Positions 31,213 to 40,290 of a stretch of 64,000 nt of DNA are shown one piece after another. A model generated the notes under the pieces. It had not been told where the DNA came from. It did not search any database and saw only the letters and a list, made by a program, of their open reading frames with translations. Position 1 is the stretch's first letter, and every line of letters begins with the position of its first letter. The DNA lies in the NCBI RefSeq assembly GCF_907164905.1, contig NZ_CAJRAF010000002.1, forward strand, positions 3,286,001-3,350,000. Reading direction: 5' to 3'. Source of the stretch: Dyadobacter sp. CECT 9275. Its GTDB lineage: Bacteria > Bacteroidota > Bacteroidia > Cytophagales > Spirosomataceae. The position numbers were made by a program, and so were the translations under genes.

Positions 31213-32043
31213 TTAGCTGCCCCAGCCCGCAATGAGTTTTTCAAATAACCCCTGTAAAAATAGCGTATGCTTTCCGGCAAGTCCGGAACCCACCGTGTGG
31301 TCACCAATCCCAACCACGGGCATCACCCATTTGGTAGTGCTGGTCGTAAAAATTTCATCGGCATTCATTATCTCATCCAGTAACACCGGTCTTATTTCGG
31401 TCTCGAAATAAGGCTCGGCCAATTCCAAGACTACCTTCCTGGTGATACCATTCAGGATATTACGATCAGAGGTAATCAGCTTGTTTCCTTTAAAAAGGAA
31501 AATATTACTCCGCGTCAGCTCGCTGACCTCCCCGTCTTTATGAAACAACAGATCCGCCGCTGACTGGTGCCTCATTTCATCTGCCATCAAAATCATGTGC
31601 ACATAGTTGGTCGTTTTCACTTCTGGCAGATCGCGGACATATTCATAAGGCAATACCTTTATCCCTTTCAGCCTTCCGGCCGGGTAATCCTGCGGCAGAG
31701 GTTCGGCCCGGATGATAAAATTAGGTTTGATCACATGGACGCTATCCGGAGCATAACCTCCCGTGAGTATAAACCTGAAAGCAATATCAGCTTCTCCGGA
31801 CAGCGCAAACAAGTCTGCCAGGATTTTACTGGTTTCCTCCTGTGTAACGGGCAAATCAAGTTTCATCAACCGCGCCGAATTCGCAAAACGGTTCCAGTAA
31901 TCATCCCAGCGGAAAGGAATCCCGTTGTAGGTCCTGAAATAATCAAACAGACCAAAACCACGGAGCAGGCCAAGGTCATTGGTTTGCAGCAAAGGCTGGG
32001 CAACAGGTACTATTTCTCCGTTAAAAAATTGGTAAAATGCCAT
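31213..32043 (-). CDS. Class IV PLP aminotransferase (D-amino acid / branched-chain / ADC lyase group)
   Basis: The frame begins at 32070; the ATG at 32041-32043 gives MAFYQFFNGE, the usual family start, and 276 residues. The PLP lysine is in LPEVKTTNY (Lys143 from this start), followed by SELTRSNIFLFKGN and NGITRKVVLELA, the cofactor-phosphate-binding part. Members include branched-chain and D-amino acid aminotransferases and aminodeoxychorismate lyase; the sequence does not allow a sure choice. It is divergent from the isoprenyl synthase gene. Confidence 0.88.
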   Translation of the reverse strand: MAFYQFFNGEIVPVAQPLLQTNDLGLLRGFGLFDYFRTYNGIPFRWDDYWNRFANSARLMKLDLPVTQEETSKILADLFALSGEADIAFRFILTGGYAPDSVHVIKPNFIIRAEPLPQDYPAGRLKGIKVLPYEYVRDLPEVKTTNYVHMILMADEMRHQSAADLLFHKDGEVSELTRSNIFLFKGNKLITSDRNILNGITRKVVLELAEPYFETEIRPVLLDEIMNADEIFTTSTTKWVMPVVGIGDHTVGSGLAGKHTLFLQGLFEKLIAGWGS

Positions 32044-32267
32044 TTGTATTGTCTTATTAACCGTTTGCATAAAGATAAATATTCTTTAAAAGGGGTGGTC
32101 AAATATTCTCAAAGGAAATTACGCCCCCTTTTAACATCAGTTACAACCATTTACAACTTCCCTTTGAGTTTCTCGCCAGTATTTAGGTACTTTGCATACT
32201 TCCCAAATGTTCCGGAAGTAGTACGCTGCCCTCCTGACAGGAAATGCAGAATTGAATTTGCCTTCTG

Positions 32268-33242
32268 ATGATAAAAATTGAGCAACTGCTAGAAACACTG
32301 AAAACCGAATTTGCCAGCCATAGTTACGGTACATCTCCCGCCGAACTCTATGATCCTATCCGGTACATTATGTCACTCGGCGGCAAACGCTTTCGTCCCT
32401 TGCTGACGCTCCTCTCCGCATCTCTTTATACCGATGACTGGCAGCACGCCTTAAAACCGGCCATGGCCGTTGAAGTTTTCCATAATTTCACGCTGATGCA
32501 TGATGATATTATGGACAACGCGCCGCTCCGGAGAGGCAAACCCACTGTTCATGAAAAATGGAATCCGAACACGGCTATTCTCTCGGGCGATGTAATGCTG
32601 ATCAAAGCCTACGAGCTACTGATACATGTCCCTGAAAGTCAGCTACGTAATGTAATTGAACGTTTCAACACCACCGCTGCGGAGGTGTGTGAAGGCCAGC
32701 AACTTGATATGAATTTTGAAACCCGCTGGGATGTTACCGAGGAACAGTATCTGGAAATGATCCGGCTTAAAACTTCTGTAGTACTGGGTATGTCGCTGGA
32801 ACTGGGAGGAATTATAGGCGAAGCCGACGCGGCTGAAAAAGCACTGCTCTACAAGGCCGGAGAGAGTATGGGGCTCGGATTTCAGCTGAAAGACGACCTG
32901 CTGGATGTGTATGGCGATCCTGAGAAATTCGGGAAACAGGTAGGCGGTGATATTATTTCCAATAAAAAAACTTTCCTGCTGATAGAAGCACTTGCAAAAG
33001 CCTCTGGAGAAATACGAAACGAACTGGATCGGTGGATTTCCGCAGAAACTTTCAACAAGGAAGAAAAAGTAGAGGCCGTAAAAAATATTTACAACAAGCT
33101 GGGTATTTATGAGATCACTGAAAATAAAATAAAAGCGTATTTTAAAACAGGAATTTCAAATCTGGAAAATCTTAACGTACCCTCAGAACGGAAGGATATC
33201 CTGCTTGCATTTGTACATCAGCTGGTGGAGCGGGAACACTAA
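32268..33242 (+). CDS. Isoprenyl diphosphate synthase
   Basis: 324 residues with both aspartate-rich motifs of trans-prenyl synthases: HDDIMDNAPLRRGKPTVH and FQLKDDLLDVYGD, plus GGKRFRPLL near the start. The residue five positions before the first motif is Phe, which in this family usually limits the product to a short chain (farnesyl or geranylgeranyl); long-chain enzymes tend to have a small residue there. It feeds menaquinone, carotenoid or undecaprenyl synthesis. The ATG at 32268 directly follows a TGATG-like context and is kept. Confidence 0.92.
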   Translation: MIKIEQLLETLKTEFASHSYGTSPAELYDPIRYIMSLGGKRFRPLLTLLSASLYTDDWQHALKPAMAVEVFHNFTLMHDDIMDNAPLRRGKPTVHEKWNPNTAILSGDVMLIKAYELLIHVPESQLRNVIERFNTTAAEVCEGQQLDMNFETRWDVTEEQYLEMIRLKTSVVLGMSLELGGIIGEADAAEKALLYKAGESMGLGFQLKDDLLDVYGDPEKFGKQVGGDIISNKKTFLLIEALAKASGEIRNELDRWISAETFNKEEKVEAVKNIYNKLGIYEITENKIKAYFKTGISNLENLNVPSERKDILLAFVHQLVEREH

Positions 33243-33298
33243 TGTAAACCCCAACTGCATACTAAGCTAACTATTTCATTTTAGACCAAAAGAAATTT

Positions 33299-33928
33299 AT
33301 GTCAATCACCCTCATACTTGTATTACTCACCGGCGGTATAAGCTATTACGCTTTCAACAATTACAGCTTTATGGACAAAATGCTTCTGAACCCTTACCGG
33401 GTGATGAAGAAAAACGAATATTACCGCTTTCTGACGTCCGGCTTTGTGCATGCGGATTTCGGCCACCTGATCTTCAACATGTTAAGTTTATGGTTTGTGG
33501 GTGAAGGAATCGAAAGACTTTTTGCGATGCTGTTCGGAGCAAACGGCTCTTTTTACTATCTCTTTTTGTATCTGGTGGGTATCATTGTGTCGGACATACC
33601 CACCTTTATGAAACATCGCAACAATTCCAATTATAATTCCCTGGGTGCCTCTGGCGGTGTTTCTGCAGTTTTGTTCGCTGCTATATTATACGCCCCTCTG
33701 ATGGATATCTATCTGTATTTCTTCATTCAGCTGAAGGCATTCATATTCGGGATATTGTTCCTGGGTTATTCGTTATTTGAAGCCCGCCGCGGAACCAGTT
33801 ATGTCAACCATAGCGCTCACCTGTATGGAGCCATTTTCGGGATGGTTTTTATGGCCGTGGTATATCCGGATGCAGTTCCCGGATTTTTCCAGCAGATCGG
33901 TGACTGGATATCGGGCTTTGCAAGATAA
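33299..33928 (+). CDS. Rhomboid-family intramembrane serine protease
   Basis: 209 residues with about six membrane helices. The catalytic dyad is Ser118 in GASGGVSAV and His174 in NHSAHLYGA. A conserved HADFGHLIFNMLSLWFVG segment follows the first loop. It cleaves membrane helices of unknown substrates in the inner membrane. It comes 56 bases after the prenyl synthase gene on the same strand and may share its transcript. Confidence 0.93.
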   Translation: MSITLILVLLTGGISYYAFNNYSFMDKMLLNPYRVMKKNEYYRFLTSGFVHADFGHLIFNMLSLWFVGEGIERLFAMLFGANGSFYYLFLYLVGIIVSDIPTFMKHRNNSNYNSLGASGGVSAVLFAAILYAPLMDIYLYFFIQLKAFIFGILFLGYSLFEARRGTSYVNHSAHLYGAIFGMVFMAVVYPDAVPGFFQQIGDWISGFAR

Positions 33929-33987
33929 AAACGCCTATGTCCATAATCCTAATGAACACTTTCTTTATCAAAGGCCATAAGCTCTGC

Positions 33988-34188
33988 CTAATTATCCTTT
34001 CTGATGACAAGTCCCTTTCCCTGCGGAAATTTGAGCGGTTTCCCGTCATTCAATTCTATTGACAGGTGAATGAGAGACAATAGCTCCGTGAATTTTTGAG
34101 AAGACGATTTTGCCAGATAATGTGCCTCTCTCTCCCGTTTGATCTGATCACGGGATAACGAAGAATCGTACAGTTTAAGCTCTCCCAT
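33988..34188 (-). CDS. Small conserved-looking cytoplasmic protein, unknown
   Basis: 66 residues, basic and helical (SRDQIKREREAHYLAKSSSQKFTE), ending in a short polar tail. It lies 73 bases after psd on the same strand, in a gap with no other coding potential. Its shape recalls the small proteins that precede nucleotidyltransferase genes in Bacteroidota, but no such partner is next to it. No function is assigned. Confidence 0.55.
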   Translation of the reverse strand: MGELKLYDSSLSRDQIKREREAHYLAKSSSQKFTELLSLIHLSIELNDGKPLKFPQGKGLVIRKDN

Positions 34189-34261
34189 TTAAGTTTAAAG
34201 ATAGCCATTAGAAAGTTTCAGCATATCGAACAACTTTTGAAAAGTTGTTCAATATAAATCT

Positions 34262-34924
34262 TCAAGCCTTCAGTTCAGCCAGTACTGTAATACTTCCAAC
34301 CGTTTTATCCTGAAGGTTAACCTTTATATCCGCATCCAGCGGAACAAAGATATCCACGCGTGACCCGAATTTGATAAAACCCATTTCGGTACTCTGTTCC
34401 ACTTTATCGCCTTCCTTGACATACCAGCGTATCCGCCGCGCCGCTGCACCGGCTATCTGGCGAAAAAGCACATCTATACCTTCCTTATTTCTGATTACCA
34501 CAGTGGTTCTTTCATTATCCGTGCTGGACTTCGGGTGCCAGGCTACCAGATACAGACCGGGGTGATATTTGAAATACTGAATAACACCACTGATGGGGTT
34601 CCAGTTGATATGCACATTAAGCGGAGACATGAATATGCTGATCTGCCGCCGGGGGCCTTTGAAGTATTCGGTTTCCACCACTTCTTCTATCACCACCACC
34701 CTGCCATCACAGGGTGCAACAATCTGCGTATCACTTTTATGAACGACACGGCTCGGTACGCGAAAAAATTGTACTACAAGCAAGAAAACAATAATGCTGG
34801 CAATCAACGTTATTCTGGGTATCCAGTATCCATCCGGAAGAAGATAATTGATACCTGCATTAATCAGTAGCAACACAATTGCGGTGACCGCCATGATGGT
34901 ATATCCCTCTCTGTGTAATGTCAT
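34262..34924 (-). CDS. psd: Phosphatidylserine decarboxylase, short type
   Basis: 220 residues with two N-terminal membrane helices and the catalytic core. The serine that becomes the pyruvoyl group is Ser188 in FGSRVDIFVP, the GSR variant found in short bacterial and archaeal-type enzymes rather than the LGST of E. coli. Other family segments are MSPLNVHINWNPISGVI and YHPGLYLVAWHPKSS. The enzyme makes phosphatidylethanolamine at the inner membrane. A run of eight C, then five A, sits directly before the ATG on the coding strand. Confidence 0.93.
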   Translation of the reverse strand: MTLHREGYTIMAVTAIVLLLINAGINYLLPDGYWIPRITLIASIIVFLLVVQFFRVPSRVVHKSDTQIVAPCDGRVVVIEEVVETEYFKGPRRQISIFMSPLNVHINWNPISGVIQYFKYHPGLYLVAWHPKSSTDNERTTVVIRNKEGIDVLFRQIAGAAARRIRWYVKEGDKVEQSTEMGFIKFGSRVDIFVPLDADIKVNLQDKTVGSITVLAELKA

Positions 34925-35003
34925 TTTTTGGGGGGGGTGATGTTAAGTCCGTTTATTCTAAAGTATACAAATATCGTATAAATACTGATTTACACACAAG
35001 CAA

Positions 35004-35037
35004 GAGCCCTGCCTGTCCATTTGGATAAGCAGGGCTC
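35004..35037 (-). terminator. Hairpin downstream of secA
   Basis: Arms gagccctgc (35004-35012) and gcagggctc (35029-35037). The T-run on the minus strand is weak, so it is a possible but not strong terminator for secA. Confidence 0.5.
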
Positions 35038-35113
35038 CTGGCTTATAAAAGCAAATCGCAAATGACAACTTGTTCAGTACGAAGCTCATTACAGCCCATG
35101 CTTTTGTGAAATT

Positions 35114-38100
35114 TTATTCAATCACTACGCACTCGCCATTTTTAACTTCCTGTTCTACCTTTTTAAATTTCACATCGCGCAGGATCCTTCCATCCCGGTA
35201 CTGAACCGACACTTTCTGGTTACGGTCCGCAATTTTTATGGTTCGTACCGGCTGCGCTTTGGTAGTTGACTCCATTGAAGCCGCAAACTCGTTGCCGTCC
35301 TGCTCAAAATCTTCCTCACGGTTGGTATGTAATACAGGCGCCGGGGTGGGCCTGCGAACCTGCTGGGGAACGGCAGTTGGCGGGGCCGCTTCTTCCTGAG
35401 GGATATCAGCCTTCATGAGGAAGGATATCATATCAAAATTCACTTTACTGAGGAAGCGTTTGAACAATTCAACCGATTCAAATTTATAGATCAGCAAAGG
35501 ATCTTTCTGTTCAAATACTGCATTTTGCACCGACTGCTTCAGATCATCCATTTCGCGGAGGTGTTCCTTCCATTCCTGGTCGATCAGAGAAAGCACAATG
35601 GCTTTTTCCATTTCGCGGGTGATTTCCTTTCCGTTATTTTCCAGCGCTTTTTTAAGATTAACCACTACGCCGGTTTGTTTCAGCCCATCGCTGAAAGGAA
35701 TCATAATTTCGGTAACCGTAGCACCTCTGTCGGCAAATATGGACCTAAGTATCGGCAGCGCCTTTTCAGAAATCGCCTGATTTTTATCCTGATATTGCTT
35801 TTCCGCCGCTTCATATAACTTCTGGGCACGGGTACTTACGTTCAGCGAACCGAACTCCGATTCACTGAAAGGCAACTCCATCCCCAGGTTTGTAATCACG
35901 GCAAGTTCCAGCTCAGGATACGTCTCTCCATTGGTAACGATTTCCTCGCACACATCAAAAAGGGTATTGGCAATATCAACCGCCAAACGGTCACCGAACA
36001 GCGCATTTCTGCGGCGGGTGTAAATGGCATCACGCTGGTAGTTCATCACGTCGTCATATTCAAGCAGACGCTTACGCATACCAAAGTTATTTTCCTCCAC
36101 TTTTTTCTGAGCACGTTCAATAGACTTGGTGATCATACCGCTCTGAATCACTTCTCCTTCTTCAAGGCCCATGCGGTCCATCACCTTTGCCATCCGGTCT
36201 GAGCCGAAAAGGCGCATCAGGTTATCTTCCAGTGAAACAAAAAACTGAGAAGAACCCGGATCACCCTGCCGTCCTGAACGCCCTCTTAACTGACGGTCTA
36301 CCCTGCGGCTCTCATGACGCTCAGTACCAATAATGGCCAGACCACCCGCCGCTTTGGACTCGGCAGTAAGCTTGATATCCGTTCCCCGGCCAGCCATGTT
36401 GGTTGCTATGGTAACCGTCCCTGGCTTACCCGCTTCTGCAACCACTTCTGCTTCGCGCTGATGTTGTTTGGCATTCAGTACCTGATGCTGGATTTTTCTG
36501 AGTGTTAGCATCCGGCTGATGATCTCCGAATTTTCAACGGAAGTAGTACCCACCAAAACCGGCCTGCCGCCTTCCACCAGTTCTACGATTTCATCTGTAA
36601 CCGCATTATATTTTTCACGAACCGACCGATATACCTTATCCTCCTGGTCCTTACGCGTAATACCAACGTTGGTAGGAATAGATACCACATCCAGTTTGTA
36701 GATTTCCCAGAATTCACCTGCTTCCGTTTCCGCAGTACCGGTCATACCGGCGAGTTTATGATACATCCGGAAATAGTTCTGCAAAGTGACGGTGGCATAG
36801 GTTTGCGTAGCATCTTCCACCCTCACGTTTTCCTTCGCTTCAATGGCTTGGTGGAGCCCGTCAGAATACCGGCGACCGTCCATGATACGCCCCGTTTGCT
36901 CATCTACAATTTTAACCTTTCCGTCCATGATCACATACTCCACGTCTTTTTCAAACAGGGTATATGCTTTTAACAACTGGTTAACCGTATGGATACGTGC
37001 CGTTTTAACAGAATAATCCCTGATCAGCGCTTCTTTCTGAAGGACACGTTCCTGCTCGCTTAGGGAAGTATCTTTTTCAATCGCATCCAGATCAACCGCA
37101 ATGTCGGGTAGTATGAAGAAGTTGGTTTCTTCGGATTCCCCCGTCAGGAAGTCGATACCTTTTTCTGTTAATTCAATGCTGTTATGACGTTCATCAATCG
37201 TAAAGTAAAGCGGAGCGTCAGCAACCGGCATCAGTTTCTGATTTTCGGCCAGGTGGATGGATTCAGACTCCTGCATCAACGCCTTTATACCAGGCTCACT
37301 GAGGTACTTGATCAGAGGCTTATATTTAGGCATACCCCGGTGTGCCCTGAAAAGGGAAAGCGCCCCTTCCTTTTTGTCTCCGGCAACAATCTTTTTCTTG
37401 GCGTCATTCAAAAGGTCCATCGCCAGCTTTTTCTGAGCTTCAACGATCCTCGATACCCGTGGCTTCAGTTCCAGATATTCCTGTTCATCTCCGCGTGGTA
37501 CCGGCCCGCTGATAATCAATGGCGTACGTGCGTCATCTATTAAAACGGAGTCAACCTCATCCACCATAGCGTAATGATGTTTGCGCTGAACCAGCTCTTC
37601 CGGTGTACGTGACATATTGTCACGCAGGTAATCAAAACCAAACTCATTATTGGTACCATAGGTAAGGTCTGCCTTGTAGGCATTTCGGCGGGCTACCGTA
37701 TTGGGCTGGTGCCTGTCGATACAATCCACACGCATACCGTGGAATTCAAACAGCGGGGCATTCCATTCAGCATCACGCTTGGCCAGATAGTCGTTCACAG
37801 TCACAATATGAACCCCTTGTCCTGCAAGTGCATTCAGGAAAGCCGGCAACGTAGCCACCAGGGTTTTACCTTCACCTGTTGCCATCTCAGAAATTTTACC
37901 CTGATGCAAAACAACTCCGCCTATGAGCTGCACATCGTAATGAAGCATATTCCACTTAATAGGCTGGCCAATTACGTCCCAGGTACTGTTCCAGTAAGCG
38001 GTGTCGCCTTCTATGGTTACGTGTGATTTTTTTGCGGCTACTTCCCGGTCAAAATAATTGGCCGTTACTTCCAGACGATCATTATCCTTAAATCTCCGGG

Positions 38101-38449
38101 CAGTATCCTTTACAATGGCAAAGGCCGTTGGAAGAATTTCCAGGAGGATTTTTTCCAGCTCTTTGTCTCTTTCCAGAACGAGTGCATCTATTTTCTTAAA
38201 AATCGTTTCCTTCACATCCACATTGGGTTCGTTGGCTGCTTCCGCCTTTAAGGCATCTATCTGATCATCAATAGATTTCAGTTCAGAAGCAATTTGCTGT
38301 TTCAGCCCTTCCGACTTGCCCCGAAGTTCGTCGTTGGATAAGGAAGCCAATTTTGAATATTCCGCATTAATCCTCTCAACATAAGGAGTAAGCTCCTTTA
38401 AATCCCGTTCCGATTTTGTGCCGAAAAGCTTAGAAAAAAATTTAAACAT
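35114..38449 (-). CDS. secA: Preprotein translocase ATPase SecA
   Basis: 1111 residues, longer than the E. coli enzyme, as usual in Bacteroidota. Walker A is in MATGEGKTLVATLPAFL, Walker B in MVDEVDSVLIDDARTPLI, and the second ATPase half has TNMAGRGTDIKL and RQLRGRSGRQGDPGSSQFF. The preprotein cross-linking and helical-scaffold domains are complete. The C-terminus is a low-complexity linker ending GECVVIE without the Cys-rich zinc motif of SecB-dependent SecA. It powers Sec export with SecYEG and the SecDF encoded at the window start. Confidence 0.98.
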   Translation of the reverse strand: MFKFFSKLFGTKSERDLKELTPYVERINAEYSKLASLSNDELRGKSEGLKQQIASELKSIDDQIDALKAEAANEPNVDVKETIFKKIDALVLERDKELEKILLEILPTAFAIVKDTARRFKDNDRLEVTANYFDREVAAKKSHVTIEGDTAYWNSTWDVIGQPIKWNMLHYDVQLIGGVVLHQGKISEMATGEGKTLVATLPAFLNALAGQGVHIVTVNDYLAKRDAEWNAPLFEFHGMRVDCIDRHQPNTVARRNAYKADLTYGTNNEFGFDYLRDNMSRTPEELVQRKHHYAMVDEVDSVLIDDARTPLIISGPVPRGDEQEYLELKPRVSRIVEAQKKLAMDLLNDAKKKIVAGDKKEGALSLFRAHRGMPKYKPLIKYLSEPGIKALMQESESIHLAENQKLMPVADAPLYFTIDERHNSIELTEKGIDFLTGESEETNFFILPDIAVDLDAIEKDTSLSEQERVLQKEALIRDYSVKTARIHTVNQLLKAYTLFEKDVEYVIMDGKVKIVDEQTGRIMDGRRYSDGLHQAIEAKENVRVEDATQTYATVTLQNYFRMYHKLAGMTGTAETEAGEFWEIYKLDVVSIPTNVGITRKDQEDKVYRSVREKYNAVTDEIVELVEGGRPVLVGTTSVENSEIISRMLTLRKIQHQVLNAKQHQREAEVVAEAGKPGTVTIATNMAGRGTDIKLTAESKAAGGLAIIGTERHESRRVDRQLRGRSGRQGDPGSSQFFVSLEDNLMRLFGSDRMAKVMDRMGLEEGEVIQSGMITKSIERAQKKVEENNFGMRKRLLEYDDVMNYQRDAIYTRRRNALFGDRLAVDIANTLFDVCEEIVTNGETYPELELAVITNLGMELPFSESEFGSLNVSTRAQKLYEAAEKQYQDKNQAISEKALPILRSIFADRGATVTEIMIPFSDGLKQTGVVVNLKKALENNGKEITREMEKAIVLSLIDQEWKEHLREMDDLKQSVQNAVFEQKDPLLIYKFESVELFKRFLSKVNFDMISFLMKADIPQEEAAPPTAVPQQVRRPTPAPVLHTNREEDFEQDGNEFAASMESTTKAQPVRTIKIADRNQKVSVQYRDGRILRDVKFKKVEQEVKNGECVVIE

Positions 38450-38551
38450 GATCTTTCTATATAGATTTTAAAATCGTCTTTTACTGTAAAAAATACTGCG
38501 CCTGAAACAATTCATGTGCCAGATTGTCAGCAAAACTATCATTTTCAAGAA

Positions 38552-38559
38552 CAAAGGTA
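38552..38559 (-). promoter_or_regulatory. -7 element of a secA promoter
   Basis: TACCTTTG on the minus strand matches TAnnTTTG exactly; the -33 element is poor (CTG at the expected spacing). It implies a leader of about 95 bases before the secA ATG. Confidence 0.5.
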
Positions 38560-38689
38560 ATTTATTACGAATAGTTATCAGCACTCAGAACGATAATCCT
38601 AATATAACTCTAATGTTTTCTTAACATTTCAAACAGGATTTCCAGCAACCGGCCGGGCAGTGTGCCGGGCCATCTTTCCAATAGCGGAT

Positions 38690-38707
38690 CGCATTTTGCA
38701 AAATGCG
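38690..38707. promoter_or_regulatory. Perfect 18-base palindrome
   Basis: cgcattttgcaaaatgcg reads the same on both strands. It lies about 135 bases before doxX and 240 before secA. It may be an operator; it has no T-run suited to termination. Confidence 0.35.
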
Positions 38708-38842
38708 GCATTCAGGAAATGGCCTTTAAACCAAAAAAAGCGGGGTGATCAGCAGGAAAAAAACAAAATAAAATAACTCAATTTTTTCAAGGAATAATCT
38801 ATTATTTTATATAACTTTCTGAAAACCAAACCATATTAAGTT

Positions 38843-39277
38843 ATGAACATGATGGACCGAATCGGACATTGGGGCGACACGCACCATCCCGCCTGGCTGG
38901 ATATGCTCCGCATTGTTTTGGGCATACTCCTATTTGTGAAAGGTATCAGCTTCATCAGTGATACCACAAAACTCTCGCAACTCATTTCAGGTCTGGACAT
39001 TCGTCTCTGGACCGTAACGGCTGTTCATTACGTAGCATTTGCGCATATCTTCGGAGGATTTCTGATCGCGATGGGCTGCCTCACCAGGCTTTCTTCCCTC
39101 ATTCAGATACCTATCCTGATCACCGCTGTGTTCTTTGTCAATATACGAATGGGATTTTCCTATCTGAACTCGGAGCTATGGCTCTCTATGGCCACCCTGC
39201 TTCTGGTACTTACTTTTGCAGTGGTAGGTTCGGGGCGTTTTTCAGTGGACGAGTATATGCGCACCCACGACAGGTAA
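38843..39277 (+). CDS. DoxX-family membrane protein
   Basis: 144 residues with four membrane helices (LRIVLGILLFVKGISFI, VAFAHIFGGFLIAMGC, IPILITAVFFVNI, LSMATLLLVLTFAVVG), the DoxX plan. Relatives take part in redox or quinone-linked processes at the inner membrane; no precise reaction is known for this one. It is convergent with an AraC regulator gene. Confidence 0.85.
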   Translation: MNMMDRIGHWGDTHHPAWLDMLRIVLGILLFVKGISFISDTTKLSQLISGLDIRLWTVTAVHYVAFAHIFGGFLIAMGCLTRLSSLIQIPILITAVFFVNIRMGFSYLNSELWLSMATLLLVLTFAVVGSGRFSVDEYMRTHDR

Positions 39278-39288
39278 CGCGGGAAATG

Positions 39289-40161
39289 TCAGATAAGCTC
39301 GGGTGTGGTTTTCAGATACTTCTTTTTATATTCCATCGGCGTCATATCCGTCACCTTTTTGAAATGCCGGTAAAAGTTGGAGACGTTATTGAAACCACAC
39401 TCAAAGCATATCACCTCCGTGGCAAGCCTGTCCTCGATCAGGAAACGGCAGGCATGGCTGATGCGTATCTCAACAAGGAAGTCGTTGTAGGTTTTTTTTG
39501 TCATCATTTTGAAATAACGGCAAAATGAGGTGATGCCCAGATTGGCGATAGAGGCCACATCCTGTAAGTTAATATCACTTTTATAATTGGCCAGCGTGTA
39601 GGCGTATATCTTATTAAGCCTCAGCGTCTCGGAATCATTGGATTTATAAAAGGCATGAGCCGATGCGATACTCTCCGTTTCGTCTGTTTCCGCGAGGATT
39701 TTAAGTATGGACAAAAGGGCAATCAGCCTGTCCAGATTTTGTGCATCCACCGCATGGTGCATGAGCCCGATGACCTTCTCCCTGGCCGTCCCGTTGATCA
39801 CCAGTCCCTTCTTTGCCTTTTCGAAGAGCTTGGGAATAAGATAAGCCTCCGGCAAAAGCAAAAGATCACTCCCGAGGCAATCCGGCAAAAAGTGAATAAT
39901 GATCACTTCAACATGCGCCCGGTCCGAAGCTTCCTCCACGCGCCAGGTATGCGGCAGGTTCTGCCCCAGGAGGATCAGTTCCCCGTCCGAAAAATTACTG
40001 ATATTGTCACCAATAAAACGTACCCCCCTGCCTTTGACCAGGTAATGCAGTTCCAGTTCGGGATGATAGTGCCATACCGTACCAAAACTTGATTCCTTCT
40101 CATGCCTGATGCTGAAGGAAGTCTGAGATTTGATCGGTACCCGATGGAAATGAGGTTTCAT
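39289..40161 (-). CDS. AraC-family transcription regulator with cupin sensor
   Basis: 290 residues. The N-terminal cupin (HYHPELELHYLVKGRGVRFIGDNISNF, LGQNLPHTW) should bind a small ligand. The C-terminal double helix-turn-helix has LQDVASIANLGITSFCRYFKMMTKKTYNDFL and ECGFNNVSNFYRHFKKVTDMTPMEYKK. A TAAATTTG -7 element lies at 40179-40186 on the minus strand, close to the start. It sits downstream of the SusCD/sialidase-like operon and is a candidate regulator of that locus, which is inference from position. Confidence 0.9.
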   Translation of the reverse strand: MKPHFHRVPIKSQTSFSIRHEKESSFGTVWHYHPELELHYLVKGRGVRFIGDNISNFSDGELILLGQNLPHTWRVEEASDRAHVEVIIIHFLPDCLGSDLLLLPEAYLIPKLFEKAKKGLVINGTAREKVIGLMHHAVDAQNLDRLIALLSILKILAETDETESIASAHAFYKSNDSETLRLNKIYAYTLANYKSDINLQDVASIANLGITSFCRYFKMMTKKTYNDFLVEIRISHACRFLIEDRLATEVICFECGFNNVSNFYRHFKKVTDMTPMEYKKKYLKTTPELI

Positions 40162-40290
40162 GTGAATTTGTAATTGGGCAAATTTAAACTGCAGTACATT
40201 TTAAAAGCACCGCAACCGATTTTTCTATCCATTTCCCCTTATTCAAAAAAATAACCGGGTAATTTCTGACACCGTCCCTGGAAGAACAGC

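Larger units (their letters stand above)
38450..38842. other. Intergenic region secA-doxX
   Basis: 393 bases without a credible gene, holding the secA promoter candidate and a perfect 18-base palindrome. The 80 bases before the doxX start are very AT-rich. Confidence 0.7.

Noticed and set aside
31567..32268. 233-residue plus-strand frame over the aminotransferase gene
   Set aside because: It lies opposite the PLP aminotransferase, whose motifs are clear, and its translation has no recognisable domain.
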